From contig OU612070.1 of assembly GCA_914767715.1 (NCBI GenBank), positions 391,501 to 455,500 of the forward strand: a stretch of DNA of 64,000 nucleotides, read 5' to 3'. Shown in pieces: positions 48,977 to 59,500 of the stretch (within the stretch, counting starts at the first letter, position 1; each line of letters starts with the position of its first letter). Source of the DNA: Membranipora membranacea. Lineage: Eukaryota; Bryozoa; Gymnolaemata; Cheilostomatida; Membraniporidae. Made by a program: the position numbers and the translations under genes. The notes below the pieces were generated by a model. That model was not told where the DNA came from, did not search any database, and worked only from the letters and a program-made list of their open reading frames with translations.

Positions 48977-49176
48977 CAGTCTAAGGCTACGAGTGTGACT
49001 TCAAGTAACACAACATATAGAGTAAATACTAATAATGAGTCCATGACACAACCTAATGGAAGTGGACTAGGATTTCCGCTTTCATCAATTGTGGGAAAAT
49101 AACTCCGAACTTTGTCATAATGAATGAATGTGTGTATGATTTCAAAAGTTAATCCAGAGTCTTTGGTGGTAAACAG
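48977..49176 (-). CDS. Orphan exon with acceptor and donor, unrecognised membrane protein
   Basis: On the minus strand AATATTTCAG precedes 49176 and GTAAGACT follows 48977, giving a 200-base exon in phase 0 ending in phase 2. It encodes LFTTKDSGLTFEII, HYDKVRSYFPTIDES and a hydrophobic segment (VMDSLLVFTLYVVLLEVTL) ending ALDW. No matching exon was found on either side, so this is either part of a gene that I could not assemble or a chance combination. Family not recognised. Confidence 0.35.
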
Positions 49177-49669
49177 CTGAAATATTACGTGAGTCACTCT
49201 ACGGCAATAATTTTGACGGTCTTTGTAAATCTTTCTTTAGTCAATTCATGACAATTCAATCAGTTTATCCTGCTTTGAATAAAAAAAAACACAGCGTTTA
49301 ATCTTCCGTGAACAGGGAACTGAAAGTAGCAAAAAAATCAACACACCCATAGCCTACCTTTGTGTGCTTCTATCTTAAAATGAATAAGTTTTGTGTACGG
49401 TATACATTTTACCAAATGAGTCGTTAAAGTTGAACACTCGCAGTTAATACATCTGCTTTGAGAATGTTAAAAAAACAAAGCCCACTGTGTTTGCCAATGG
49501 CTGACAATAGATGGGTGTTTATAATTGTTTAACATTAACAATCACAGGATACTTTGAAGAAAAGAATAATGTGACTGGAATTGTGAATACCACCGATATC
49601 AAAGCATCAGCATATTTTCTCGGAGGGGGAAAGACTTTCTAAAACACAGCCAACACCGTTGGCATAATC

Positions 49670-50086
49670 ATGTTTTTGAGAATTCTAAGTCTGCTCCTTT
49701 TTCTGAGTCACTACAACTTTGCATTGGATGCACAGGATGGCTACCCATTTTGCAAAGATGGAATACCCCATTCTATAGCACAAATAAACAATAATGGGCA
49801 ATTTATATTTCATAGACAGGAAAAAGCTGGAATAGCTTGTTCAGTTGGGCTTCTCATCGATCCCAACAAAATAGGGCGTATCCTATTCAACTTTGATACA
49901 ACCTGCTTTAACTATGACTTTGAAGATTTGCCCAGCAAGTTAGAGTTGGGCACCTACAACTTCAGACCTAGGAGTGAATTCATCAAGGAAGTTCTTTTAC
50001 ATGACATTGGCGACTCGGGACTATTTACCTTAAAGATATACGGGAAAACGAACCTCCTGTCGATTCATTCCAACTCGGATATTTAG
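49670..50086 (+). CDS. Signal-peptide protein of 138 residues, possibly first exon of a larger gene
   Basis: Starts MFLRILSLLLFLSHYNFAL, a clear signal peptide, then DGYPFCKDG, a beta-rich segment with GIACSVGLLIDP and ILFNFDTTCFNYDF, and ends IHSNSDI. The four cysteines and alternating hydrophobic pattern are loosely CUB-like, but this is not secure. A strong donor (TTG|GTAAGT at 50092) lies only a few bases after the stop. In another frame the last ~13 codons are open through that donor, so a one-base change near the AAAA at 50043 or a sequencing error could convert this into the first exon of the sushi receptor downstream. As written it is a stand-alone secreted protein. Confidence 0.55.
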   Translation: MFLRILSLLLFLSHYNFALDAQDGYPFCKDGIPHSIAQINNNGQFIFHRQEKAGIACSVGLLIDPNKIGRILFNFDTTCFNYDFEDLPSKLELGTYNFRPRSEFIKEVLLHDIGDSGLFTLKIYGKTNLLSIHSNSDI

Positions 50087-50397
50087 TTGGTAAGTCTGAC
50101 AGTTTGAAAAGATCTTTGCACTTGAGAATATTTGGCTGTCATAACTGTTGTACGGTGTCTCTTTCAAATCCTATATGTTCATTTTTACCGATTAAAATTT
50201 AAGATGACCACTGCGTAAGGAGGAGTCATGGTATACTTAACTAAAGGCTGACTACACTACCACTGAGATACACATGACTATGACTATGACTGTTAGGTTA
50301 AAATCTCATAGCATACTATCGTTATTAGAATTATGAACATTTGCTAGATCTCCTCTTCTTATTCAATCCCATACTATGAAAACCTATTAAAGGCAAG

Positions 50398-50491
50398 GGT
50401 GAGTGTGAGGGTGAGGGCGAGGGCGAGGGCGAGGGCGAGGGCGAGGGCGAGGGCGAGGGCGAGGGCGAGGGCGAGGGCGAGGGCGAGGGTG
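50398..50491. repeat. (GAGGGC)n microsatellite
   Basis: About fourteen tandem hexamers. The Ser-Pro repeat frame on the minus strand is an artefact of it. Confidence 0.95.
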
Positions 50492-50708
50492 AGATGAGTT
50501 GGTTGGGTCTTGCGTCACAAGTTTTAGAGCAATACATTTATTAATGACTTGTGAACCTTATGGCGTGTAGAAAGTGAACATAAACATCCTCTAAACCAGT
50601 ACAACCCCTTTATAACTCCCACCTATAACTCAATGAGCCTGTCTGGATACCTGTTATTTTAAAAGTAAATGGTGAGGTGAGGGTGACATTCAATACTTTA
50701 TGGTTTAT

Positions 50709-51040
50709 CATAGACTTAATAATAAACCTAGACAGGACACTATATGGAGTATTAGCATTGAGGCACTGAGGCATTTAATTGTGGAAAACGTAATGACATC
50801 GGAATGTGTAGAAGCAGTAATGCTTTCATTGATTTACTGTTCAAAATCCAGATTTTTTGTCGATAACTTGATCAAATTTGATCGGATTATGAGTTTGAAA
50901 CTAAAATAGATTAGGCAGCTTGTCTTGAACAGTTTGAGGAAGAAAAATTGTCAAGTTGATGACAAGATGCTGCTGATTGTAAAGCAAGTTTTAAATTCAA
51001 AATCCTATCAAAATTGATCGAGTTATGAACAAAAAAAACA
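50709..51040. mobile_element. Truncated or divergent copy of the hAT-like foldback element at 54.7 kb
   Basis: Begins CATAGACTTAATAATAAAC like the termini of the element at 54728-55207 and continues with shared blocks (GACAGGACACTATAT, GCTTTCATTGATTTACTGT, AATCCTATCAAAATTGATCG). The right terminal arm is missing; the similarity stops close to 51040. Confidence 0.75.
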
Positions 51041-51069
51041 GACACAGAGACACAGACTTGGTATAACAG

Positions 51070-51178
51070 TACACAAGCTCATTACACATGTGATGAGGGT
51101 TACATGTTTACTGAGAACAGCTGGAGGAATATGGAGCTGATGTCCGGTGGAGTGCAGAGGCTATCAAATGCGTACCAG
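51070..51178 (+). pseudogene. Broken sushi (CCP) exon
   Basis: An acceptor (TATAACAG) and a donor (CCAG|GTACTAG) bracket a sequence whose first half reads HYTCDEGYMFTENSWR and whose second half, in another frame, reads GADVRWSAEAIKCVPG. Together they make the C-terminal two-thirds of a sushi domain, but a frame change lies between about 51120 and 51135. It sits directly after a MITE and upstream of an intact sushi exon in the same orientation, suggesting a lost repeat of the neighbouring receptor gene. A base error in the assembly is the alternative. Confidence 0.6.
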
Positions 51179-51227
51179 GTACTAGGTTTACAATATATTA
51201 CTAAATGTTTCCTGATAAAAGACTTAA

Positions 51228-51611
51228 ACCACTGCTGACACAGCTGAGCTTTGCACAGCATAGCCACCAATCAAAAATTTAAATAGAGAGTTGCGGCATC
51301 AGAACATCTAGCCAGAAGCTTTGAATTGAGTTATACGAGTTCTCAAAATGTAGGGAGTATCTTCACCCCCAGCCATCCACCATTAGTGATGACAAATATT
51401 GATGTTGACCAATCAGGTGCCTTTAAAATCTATCTAAGATCCAACATTTTTATTAGTGTCGGATCTCAGCTAGATTTGAAAGGCACCTGATTTTGAGAGC
51501 TGGTATAACTCCATTCCAAGCTTCTGGCTAGATGTTTTGATGCCGCAACTCTCTATTTAAATTTTTGACTGGTGGCTATGCTGGGCTAAGCCCAGCTGTG
51601 GCAGCAGTGGT
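51228..51611. mobile_element. 384-bp foldback MITE with TTAA flanks
   Basis: Terminal inverted repeats longer than 100 bases: the left arm starts ACCACTGCTGACACAGCTG and shares CAAAAATTTAAATAGAGAGT and CATCTAGCCAGAAGCTT with the right arm in inverted order. TTAA occurs immediately outside both ends, as for piggyBac-mobilised elements. No coding capacity. Confidence 0.85.
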
Positions 51612-51858
51612 TTAAATTTTGTGTTTAAAATGAGAGTGAAAGCTGAGAGTGTGCTTATTTGACTAATTACACCTTATTTGCCTGATATTGACCATTAAAT
51701 CTTCAAATCAGTCGGGGGGGGGGGGGGTGACATGAAGCTAAGAGAAATGAGTAAATAAACAATCATTTTACCCAATGATAGTCAATGAGCGAGACTCTAT
51801 AGCAGGAATTTTGCTTCTCCATTTCAATTATTGTCAAAAAATCACATGTTTTTTACAG

Positions 51859-54338
51859 CCAACATATGTGCCAACCCTCCTGATATAGTATACACAGTGA
51901 AATCAGTGAGTGAGGATGGTAAGAGTGTCACTTATCGATGTAGCGATGAATTCCAGAATACGTTTGGTGATGGAGGAGTTGTGATGGAGTGTTTATCACC
52001 TGACCCTGAGATCAGTCCTTATGACTTGACACCTAATATTAATACTGTGATGATATGTACTGCGGGTATCAAATAGTAGCCTTTTATTTTGGTGTTGTCT
52101 TTCTATATTACCAAATATAGCTAATCAACAATCTCTAGCTCAAAATACTGCTGCCACTCAGGTAGCAGTGTGTAGCTCAAAATACTGCTGCCACTCAGGT
52201 AGCAGTGTGTAGCTCAAAATACTGCTGCCACTCAGGTAGCAGTGTGTAGCTCAAAATTTTCAAAGTGAGGCTGTAATCTCAGCGTGTAATCTATTGGGCA
52301 AATAAAATTCAGCGTATTAAATTAATTATCTAGCTGAAATAGTGATGTAGTTGCTGTCTAACAGGTCAAATATGATGATGTGATCATCTAGTATGTTAAT
52401 TTCACACCCTGAGTTTGACAAATGTTTGTGCAAATGTTTTGATTAATAGATTAAATGTTTAATTAGTTTTCTTTGAGCTATGAAGAGTTCCAAGAGCACT
52501 CGTTTGCCTGAGTGGCAGCAGTAGTTTAAGATTCGTGGATTCCAAATAAATTCTTCAGACACGTTAAATCCATCATTGCGGAGTCAGAAATTCTGACGTA
52601 TCTACATAGGCACATAAATGTGCACGCTTTATAGACTGACACTAGGTATAAGGTCAGGTTAAACATGTAATATAGACCGGAACTATGTGTAAGGTCACAC
52701 TAGGACTAAACCCACACATGGCATGTAGTACTCACACATGGCATGTAGTACTCACACATGGCATGTAGTACTCACACATGGCATGTAGTACTCACACATG
52801 GCATGTAGTACTCACACATGGCATGTAGTACTCACACATGGCATGTAGTACTCACACATGGCATGTAGTACTCACACATGGCATGTAGTACTCACACATG
52901 AATTTAAATCTGACTGTCTCCTTCCTGTTTTGTTCATTATTCTAGATATCTGCCCGACACCACAGTCAGTGATGGTGACAGTGCCGTGTCCATCCTGCCC
53001 GACTTCTCCTCCTTGCCCGATTGTGACATGCCAAACTAATCCTCCATGTCCAACTTGTGGAACCTGTCAATCTATCCCCAGCACGACTCAGTGTCCTGGC
53101 TGTGCGACATCGACTGACATACCAATAATGACGTGCCTTGAATGTCCGACCTGCCCAACGATGTCCTGTGTACCAACAACTCCCTGTCCAGACTGCCCGC
53201 TGTGTCCTACTGTCATGTGCCTAACCGGCACAAGCCCGACATTTACTTGCCCAGAATGTCCAACAGTTTGCAGTAAGTATACCAGTGTATGTGGTGCCAG
53301 AGTCAATAAAAAAATCTCATTGCCAATTTAGTACTGCTGGAGATTGTTTTCCTGTGTCCCATTGTTCTCCTTGTCTTTTTTATAAAGGTGCTGTAGGTAT
53401 TTTGTGATAGTCAGCAGTGCTATTCTTCCCCCGTGCACGAAAAATGTATTCAGGGATATTCTGGGATTGAATTGAGCATTATTATTTGGGACACTCAACA
53501 CACACACACACACACTTCTCAACAAAAAGGTGACCTTTACATACCTAAGTCAACACTGTTCTGCTTGTATTTATAGATTGCTCAACAGCCTCTTCCTCAG
53601 TCGACCAACAACGAACAGAAGTAGTCATTCTCATTGTGATCATTGTCCTATTATTTATGATCGTTGTGATACTAGCGGTGATGCTTGCATTTCCCAAACT
53701 AAGACGGTAGGTGTGAGGTGAATGCCTATTTGTTGAATTGCAGAAAAATTGAGAGCACAATCAAACATACTCATTGCTGTTCAGTTTGTTGATTATCATT
53801 ATTTTATGAATTGTACTGGTTATTTTCATCTAATCATGTCTCCGCATCTTTATTTTTTCGATAGTATCTTTGCAGCTGGATGAATGATCAGTTTTGCAAG
53901 AGGAGAAGAAAACAACCTACAAGGTATAATAACTGCAATGAGGTTTCTTTCTGATTATTTAAGCAAAACAGGCCAATGATCATGACTTCAGGTTTGTGTC
54001 TTCACACACGCACCCACCCACGCACCCACCCACGCACCCACCCACGCACCCACCCACGCACCCACCCACGCACCCACCCACGCACCCACCCACGCACCCA
54101 CCCACGCACCCACCCACGAATCCACGAATCCACGCATATATACTGTCTACCAAAGGCATGTTACCTAGCTACCGTTACCGTTACATGATATTTATAATTC
54201 AACCCAATCTTGTCTCATAACATCTGAGTTAAAAACATGAGACTCTGATCCTAAGATATAACTCTATCCAATTATTCTTATTTTTTCAGGATCTTACAGC
54301 AAAGCAATGGAAATTATGAAATGGATTACAAAATATAA
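51859..54338 (+). CDS. Sushi / Cys-Pro-rich stalk / single-pass receptor, 3' five exons
   Basis: Exons 51859-52065, 52946-53272, 53577-53706, 53876-53923 and 54290-54338 are joined by GT..AG introns with matching phase. Exon 1 is a sushi (CCP) domain (NICANPPDIV, VTYRCSDEF, VVMECLS, VMICTAG). Exon 2 encodes a stalk of about 108 residues with about twenty-five cysteines in CP-x-C patterns (CPSCPTSPPCPIVTC, CPDCPLCPTVMC). Exon 3 gives a transmembrane helix (VVILIVIIVLLFMIVVILAV). Exons 4-5 give a short basic tail (FCKRRRKQPT) ending NYEMDYKI. This is a type I surface protein; the 5' end is unresolved and may include the signal-peptide ORF at 49670 and formerly the broken sushi exon at 51070. 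Sushi domains mediate protein-protein recognition in complement, adhesion and receptor proteins; the stalk is unlike known families to me. Confidence 0.8.
52136..52258. repeat. 37-bp tandem repeat, three copies plus partial
   Basis: Unit begins TAGCTCAAAATACTGCTGCC and ends TAGCAGTGTG. The core CTGCTGCCACTCAGG recurs inverted at about 52508-52530 (CCTGAGTGGCAGCAG), so the repeat may be the multiplied left end of another MITE spanning roughly 52136-52535. Confidence 0.85.
52716..52900. repeat. 20-bp tandem repeat, about nine copies
   Basis: Unit CACACATGGCATGTAGTACT, nearly identical across copies. It lies in the intron immediately before the Cys-Pro stalk exon of the receptor gene and is itself rich in palindromes (CATGGCATG-like, AGTACT). 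Confidence 0.96.
54004..54121. repeat. 12-bp tandem repeat (CACCCACCCACG)n in receptor intron
   Basis: About nine copies between the last two exons. Two plus frames are open through it at once (Thr-His-Pro repeats), showing these frames are artefacts. Confidence 0.95.
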
Positions 54339-54727
54339 GGTAGACAATTGTTCCCTCTTTTTCTTCAGAATTATAGAATTATAGATGATTTTCAAAATAG
54401 TGATATTATGAAGAAAGAAAAAGACAGAAAAAAGCTCAAACTACGCACCTTCCGTCTTCCATTCCCTTCATAATAAGCAACATCCGGCTGACAAATTGTG
54501 TAGATTGCTTTATGTGATATTCGTTAATGTGAACCAACAATGAATACTCTGTTTAGTGTTCAAAAGTATTCTAGATCTTCACTTTTTTTACGTTTTTTAA
54601 GTTTTATAGCAATGATGAAATTCCATATACACAATTGGCAGAATAAAAAAACACCGAGTCAACTCATTTGGTTCATAAGTAAATATGGACCAGACGCTGC
54701 CCAGTTGTTAGATAAATAAGTTGACAG

Positions 54728-55207
54728 CACAGACTTAATAATAAACCTAGACAGGACACTATATACAGCTGAAGTGAGGCACTTAGTTGAGGGACGACAT
54801 AACGTCATTGGAAGGTGTAGACTGTAGAAGCAACGATGCTTTCATTGATTTGCTGTCCATAATCCAGGTTTTTTGTCCATTACTCGAACAATTTTTGTAG
54901 GATTTTGAATTTGAAAATTGCTTTACAATCAGCAGCGCCTTGTTATCAACTTGATGCTATTTCTTCTTCACAAATTTTTTTTAGCCTAAAATTAGTATCA
55001 AACGGTTAAAGACGAGCTGCTAAATCTATTGTAATTTTCAACCTCAAAATCCAATCAAAATTGATCGAGTTGTCGACAATAAACCTGGATTTTTGATATT
55101 GCTTCTACACCTTCCAATGTCCTTCCGTCGCCCACAATTAAATGCCTCAGTACCTCAATGCTTATGCTCCATATAGTGTCATGTCTAGATTTATTATTAA
55201 GTCTATG
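54728..55207. mobile_element. 480-bp hAT-like foldback element, 8-bp target duplication
   Basis: Ends are CACAGACTTAATAATAAA and, inverted, CATAGACTTAATAATAAA, with complementary arms extending over 150 bases. GTTGACAG is duplicated exactly at 54720-54727 and 55208-55215. CAnAG-type ends and an 8-bp duplication indicate a non-autonomous hAT element. A related truncated copy lies at 50709. Confidence 0.88.
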
Positions 55208-55215
55208 GTTGACAG

Positions 55216-56492
55216 CTACTTAGTAGGCGGCCAACTTAAAGTTGGTTTGTGTGAGTGAAACGGATTTTGTTCTTATATTGTTTCAGTGAATGGCGGGGGT
55301 GAGAATAATATCTATATGGATATCGCAGCACCTGAAGTGGTCATTGCATGATATTTTTATTGACCTGGAGCATCAAGTGGTTACCAGTTGCATTGTTACA
55401 TGGGTATTGTATCTGAGATTGCATCTGAGGAGATTTTTGTCTTGGTGTGTTCATGTTTGTATGAGAGTGTAATCGACTTGGAACACCAAGTGGTTAGCTA
55501 CATCTGTACATAAGCATTGTACATGAGATTGCAGCCATTTCGTTTAAATACTTACTTTTTCCTCTTGTGGTTAAATTAGCCCTGGGACCATAGCCACCAA
55601 GAAAAGATCAGCACGCTGTTTACAAGGCAAATCCAGAACATCGTATCATCATTTAGTTAGACTCATAAATTACATTTTGAATCCTATAGATTTATATATT
55701 CTCAGTTCATTAAAAGTATTTTGGCTTCAAGTTGCTGTAGAGTTATCTTCTCATTTTCATACAATGTCGTACTTATGTCGTACTTATTACAAATTAGAAG
55801 TTATCCCACTTTGCATAATTTATCATATCCCGTCCTTGTATCTGGCTAAACATAAAAACTTAAATGAGAGAATTATTAAGAAGAAGAATCTAGGATCAAA
55901 ATTGAATGTCTCCAAATATCAGATTTAAGATTTAAGATATAAGATTTAGATTGTCAATTAAAGTATTAAAAAGTAATAGAGTCCCTTGTGAACAGCCTTT
56001 GTCTGCAAAAATAATGTGTAAGTTGTTGGGTTTGATCATCCTTAGACTTCGCTCCCCTGTCTACATGTGATGTCATACTTAGAATTCATCAATATTCACT
56101 TTTGATTGGCTAGTGCTAGTACTGATCAGAAGTAGTTTCAAACTTTGTTACAATGAATGAATGAATTGCTCAGTGTGATAAAAAATGGCAAACATGCATG
56201 AGATTGTACTGTTGTTTGTCTTTGTTTGCCTTTGATGTTGTGACGAAACTGATAGAATCTGATTGGTGGGAGGTGCACTTTTGGTGAGATTATGGTGAGT
56301 GTGAGAGATAAATAACTTAGAGCAACACTTATTCGCTTACTAGCTTCTATTAGTTTACTGTTCATAATGATAAAATATTTAGTCAGTAAAAATTTAGTTT
56401 ATTGCTGACTTTATAACATCGGACTGCTGACACAACAGGGCCTTTAAGTTGGCAGTTTTATCATCATGATAAAAATTAGTATTTTATTTTAG
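55216..56492. other. Intergenic region before the ADAM-like gene
   Basis: No exon supported. A repeated phrase (CACCAAGTGGTTA/ATCAAGTGGTTA) near 55371 and 55487 suggests a decayed duplication. An acceptor-like TTTTATTTTAG at about 56482-56492 implies an upstream untranslated exon for the ADAM-like gene. Confidence 0.4.
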
Positions 56493-56520
56493 GTTTAGAA
56501 CGATACATCGGTCTGCAGTG

Positions 56521-59500
56521 ATGAGATTTGTTCTCTCTTTGATTCTGATATGTCCTGCCACAGGCTTTCTACCTGTCACTTCAGACGCTACTCAAGCAGA
56601 AGCTTACAATTCAGAAGTAAAAGTGCAACTTAATATACCATCACAAGACAACTTCACGACTGATATCTCTTCTATAGTTGATATTCTTGCTCTAAAAGGA
56701 CATCTCAGGGATATATTCGGTCAACATGACGCCAGAATAATGCTAAGAATCATCGGAAAGCCAGAAATGGAGCTTATTAATTCTGCAGCTTGGCTAGATC
56801 CTAACTTTTTCCACCAGCAAGTTGGTAAAGGTGGCCAAATATCCAACCAGATTAATGTCAATCAGTCATCCAGCTACCATCCACTTTGTATGTATGAGAC
56901 GGTGGAGGATTCCATATCTGGTGTCTTTGATCTCTGCACAGGAGTTAATGGTTATTTTATCTATAACTTGAACTCTCGGATCTCAATAAAAACTGTCCTT
57001 GGACCTAAAGGAAATGTCAAACAGATGGTGGCCAAAAGACGTATAAGAAGCTTAAACGATTCTCTAAATGGATTCGTTGATCTTGGTGGAAATATGCCAA
57101 ACTCTCCGTTGCGACAGAAGCGCTCAAGTACCATTTATTACCTAGCCGTTTACATGATTGCCGACTTTGAGTACTATGAAAGTGTCTGCAACAAAAACTC
57201 TACAGAATGTGTTGAAGTGATGTATCGTGTGATGAAACCAGTGTGCATGGCGTTCAAAAGAAAATTTAATCTTCAGATTTACGTAATAGGTCTTGAAGTA
57301 TGGTCCGGTGGAAGCCCGATTGATGTTATACCAAACAGCAGAGAGTCTTTTAATTACAGCGTCTTTTGGAATCAATCTCACGAAATTCTTAAGTACGTGT
57401 ATGAGAAGAAACTTGATGAAGATCTCATTCTTTATTTCGCAAATAGTGGGATTGTCAAATGGCTAAAATTCAATAATGAACGAGTCCATCGGAATTTTCA
57501 AGGTCTCTGTAATAGCTTCTACTCTAAAGCTGTTGTATCATACATTGATACCAGATATGAGAAAACCATGTCTCTAGGAATTGTTCGCACGATCACGGAG
57601 TTACTTGGCGGAAAGCCTATCACAAATAACAGATACGGGACAGAGACAAATAAACACTGCATTTGCGATGATAGATCATATGCAAGGTGCTTTATGAGTG
57701 GTAAGTTTTATAATCAGAAATAAAATTTGCTTACATGTTGTATTGAACAGATTACCCCCTGTGTACATGATGAGGATTTTGGTGTGTCACCTCAAATCTC
57801 TCTCTTTTTGTTATATCAGTACTTGAAAAATTTCTACTAATTACATCTCATTAGCTTTAGATATATTGATGCCAAAAGTTTTATTTCTCATTGTAGTATA
57901 TGACTTACTAATATTTGAACTAAGTATGAGTGTTTATGATTGGGGAAAGTGTAATGTTAACCTCCTCAATAGCTACCTCAATGACAATAACCCTAAATGT
58001 CTGTTAGACCATCCAGGCTATGATGACGGCTGGGCTAGATGTGGCAATGGAAACGTAGACTTTGGTGAGTATACACATATAATATCTGCCCATTCTGTCT
58101 CATATCCCCTCATAAATTTCTTTGTTTTGAGTTTTATTCAGATTGAATGAAGGATGAGCAATAAGAGGGTATGGCAGCATTTTGGACCTGTTATTTAGAT
58201 TATGCATTAACTTTCACCTGTGCACTATGCAGGCAGTTGGGTGTACTACCCCCCCCCCCCGCCTATGTGAAGGCTATTTATCTGACCCGATTGCTTGCCA
58301 GTGCGGTTTGTATTGGACTTCAGCAATATCACAAAACATTAACAATTATATTGTAAACTCAAATGTATATAAACATCAATATCCAATGGGCCTAATTAAT
58401 CCCCTCCCATTGATACACCTCTGTACTGCTACATCAACTAAAATATTGTATACATACGCACTTTATTGGTTGATGGTCTGGTCACTCATGTTTTATGTTT
58501 TCGTTGTAGACGAGGAATGTGAGTTTTCTCATTCAGAAGGGTGCTGTACTCTTGACTGCAAGAAGAGAGACGGTGTACAGTGTGCAATCGGTAAAGCAAC
58601 AAACACTAAATAATATACTGTAGATGAGCTCTAGTATGCTGACGCTTCTTATTTATACAAGTTTGCGGCCAATCAGAAAATTATGCAAAATTTGTATAAT
58701 GCAAAATAATGGGCTAATATGCATAGACTTATAACATAATATGAGTAAGTCTGGAGCAAAGTTATTTCCAGTTTTCAATACTGTTGTAATGTATAATCAG
58801 TCAGTAGAGGGTTGGTTGATTGCCATGATTTGTCATCAGTTTAGATAAACTGGTCCAGGATTACAAGGTGCACATGTCGATGATCCCAATATTTAACTAC
58901 TTCTAAATGTCATGTACCTAGTATAAACCTACCTCACTTTATATCTAAACTTCATTGTACCTTTTATCAGGAGACTGTTGTAATACAGGGACCTGCCAGA
59001 GATATTCCAGCGAGACAGTTTGCAGAGAAGCTGCGCATGACTGTGATAAGCCTGATGTCTGTGATGGACATAATAACTATTGTCCTGCTGATGAGATACT
59101 CTGTATCGGTATGTTAACAAAGAGACATTGGTAGACAACTATAGAACAGCTCCTACATCAGATAATCGTCTGTAACACAAAATCAGAGCAGCGAGTGCTC
59201 TCCGATTAATTATGGTGACAAGTGCTCATTGTGCATTTATGTTGAACTAGTTTTTTCCCGCCCCGACAACATAATCGACACTGCTTGCTTTTACTTGTAT
59301 AGTACTTTTCTCAAGTGGTCAAGTGTGTCATATAAGAATAGTGCTTTGCAGACACCTGTAATCGTTAATATTGTTTTTGTTCTTCTATACATTGGAGAAA
59401 CTTGCTTGTAGGATTTTCTGACAGCGGTCACTTTAAATCTTGACAACAGTGTCTCAGCCCTCTCTGAAAGCATTATTTATACAGCGCTAAAATGGAAGTG

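Noticed and set aside
50331-50537. Ser-Pro repeat ORF on the minus strand
   Set aside because: Translation of a GAGGGC hexamer microsatellite.
53088-53306. Minus-strand ORF opposite the Cys-Pro stalk exon
   Set aside because: Shadow of the low-complexity coding exon on the plus strand, which has splice sites and in-phase neighbours.
53976-54220. Two overlapping Thr-His-Pro repeat ORFs
   Set aside because: Both read a 12-bp tandem repeat inside an intron of the receptor gene.
55677-55928. Plus-strand ORF of 83 codons
   Set aside because: No domain, signal peptide or splice context; ends in low-complexity ATTTAAGAT repeats.
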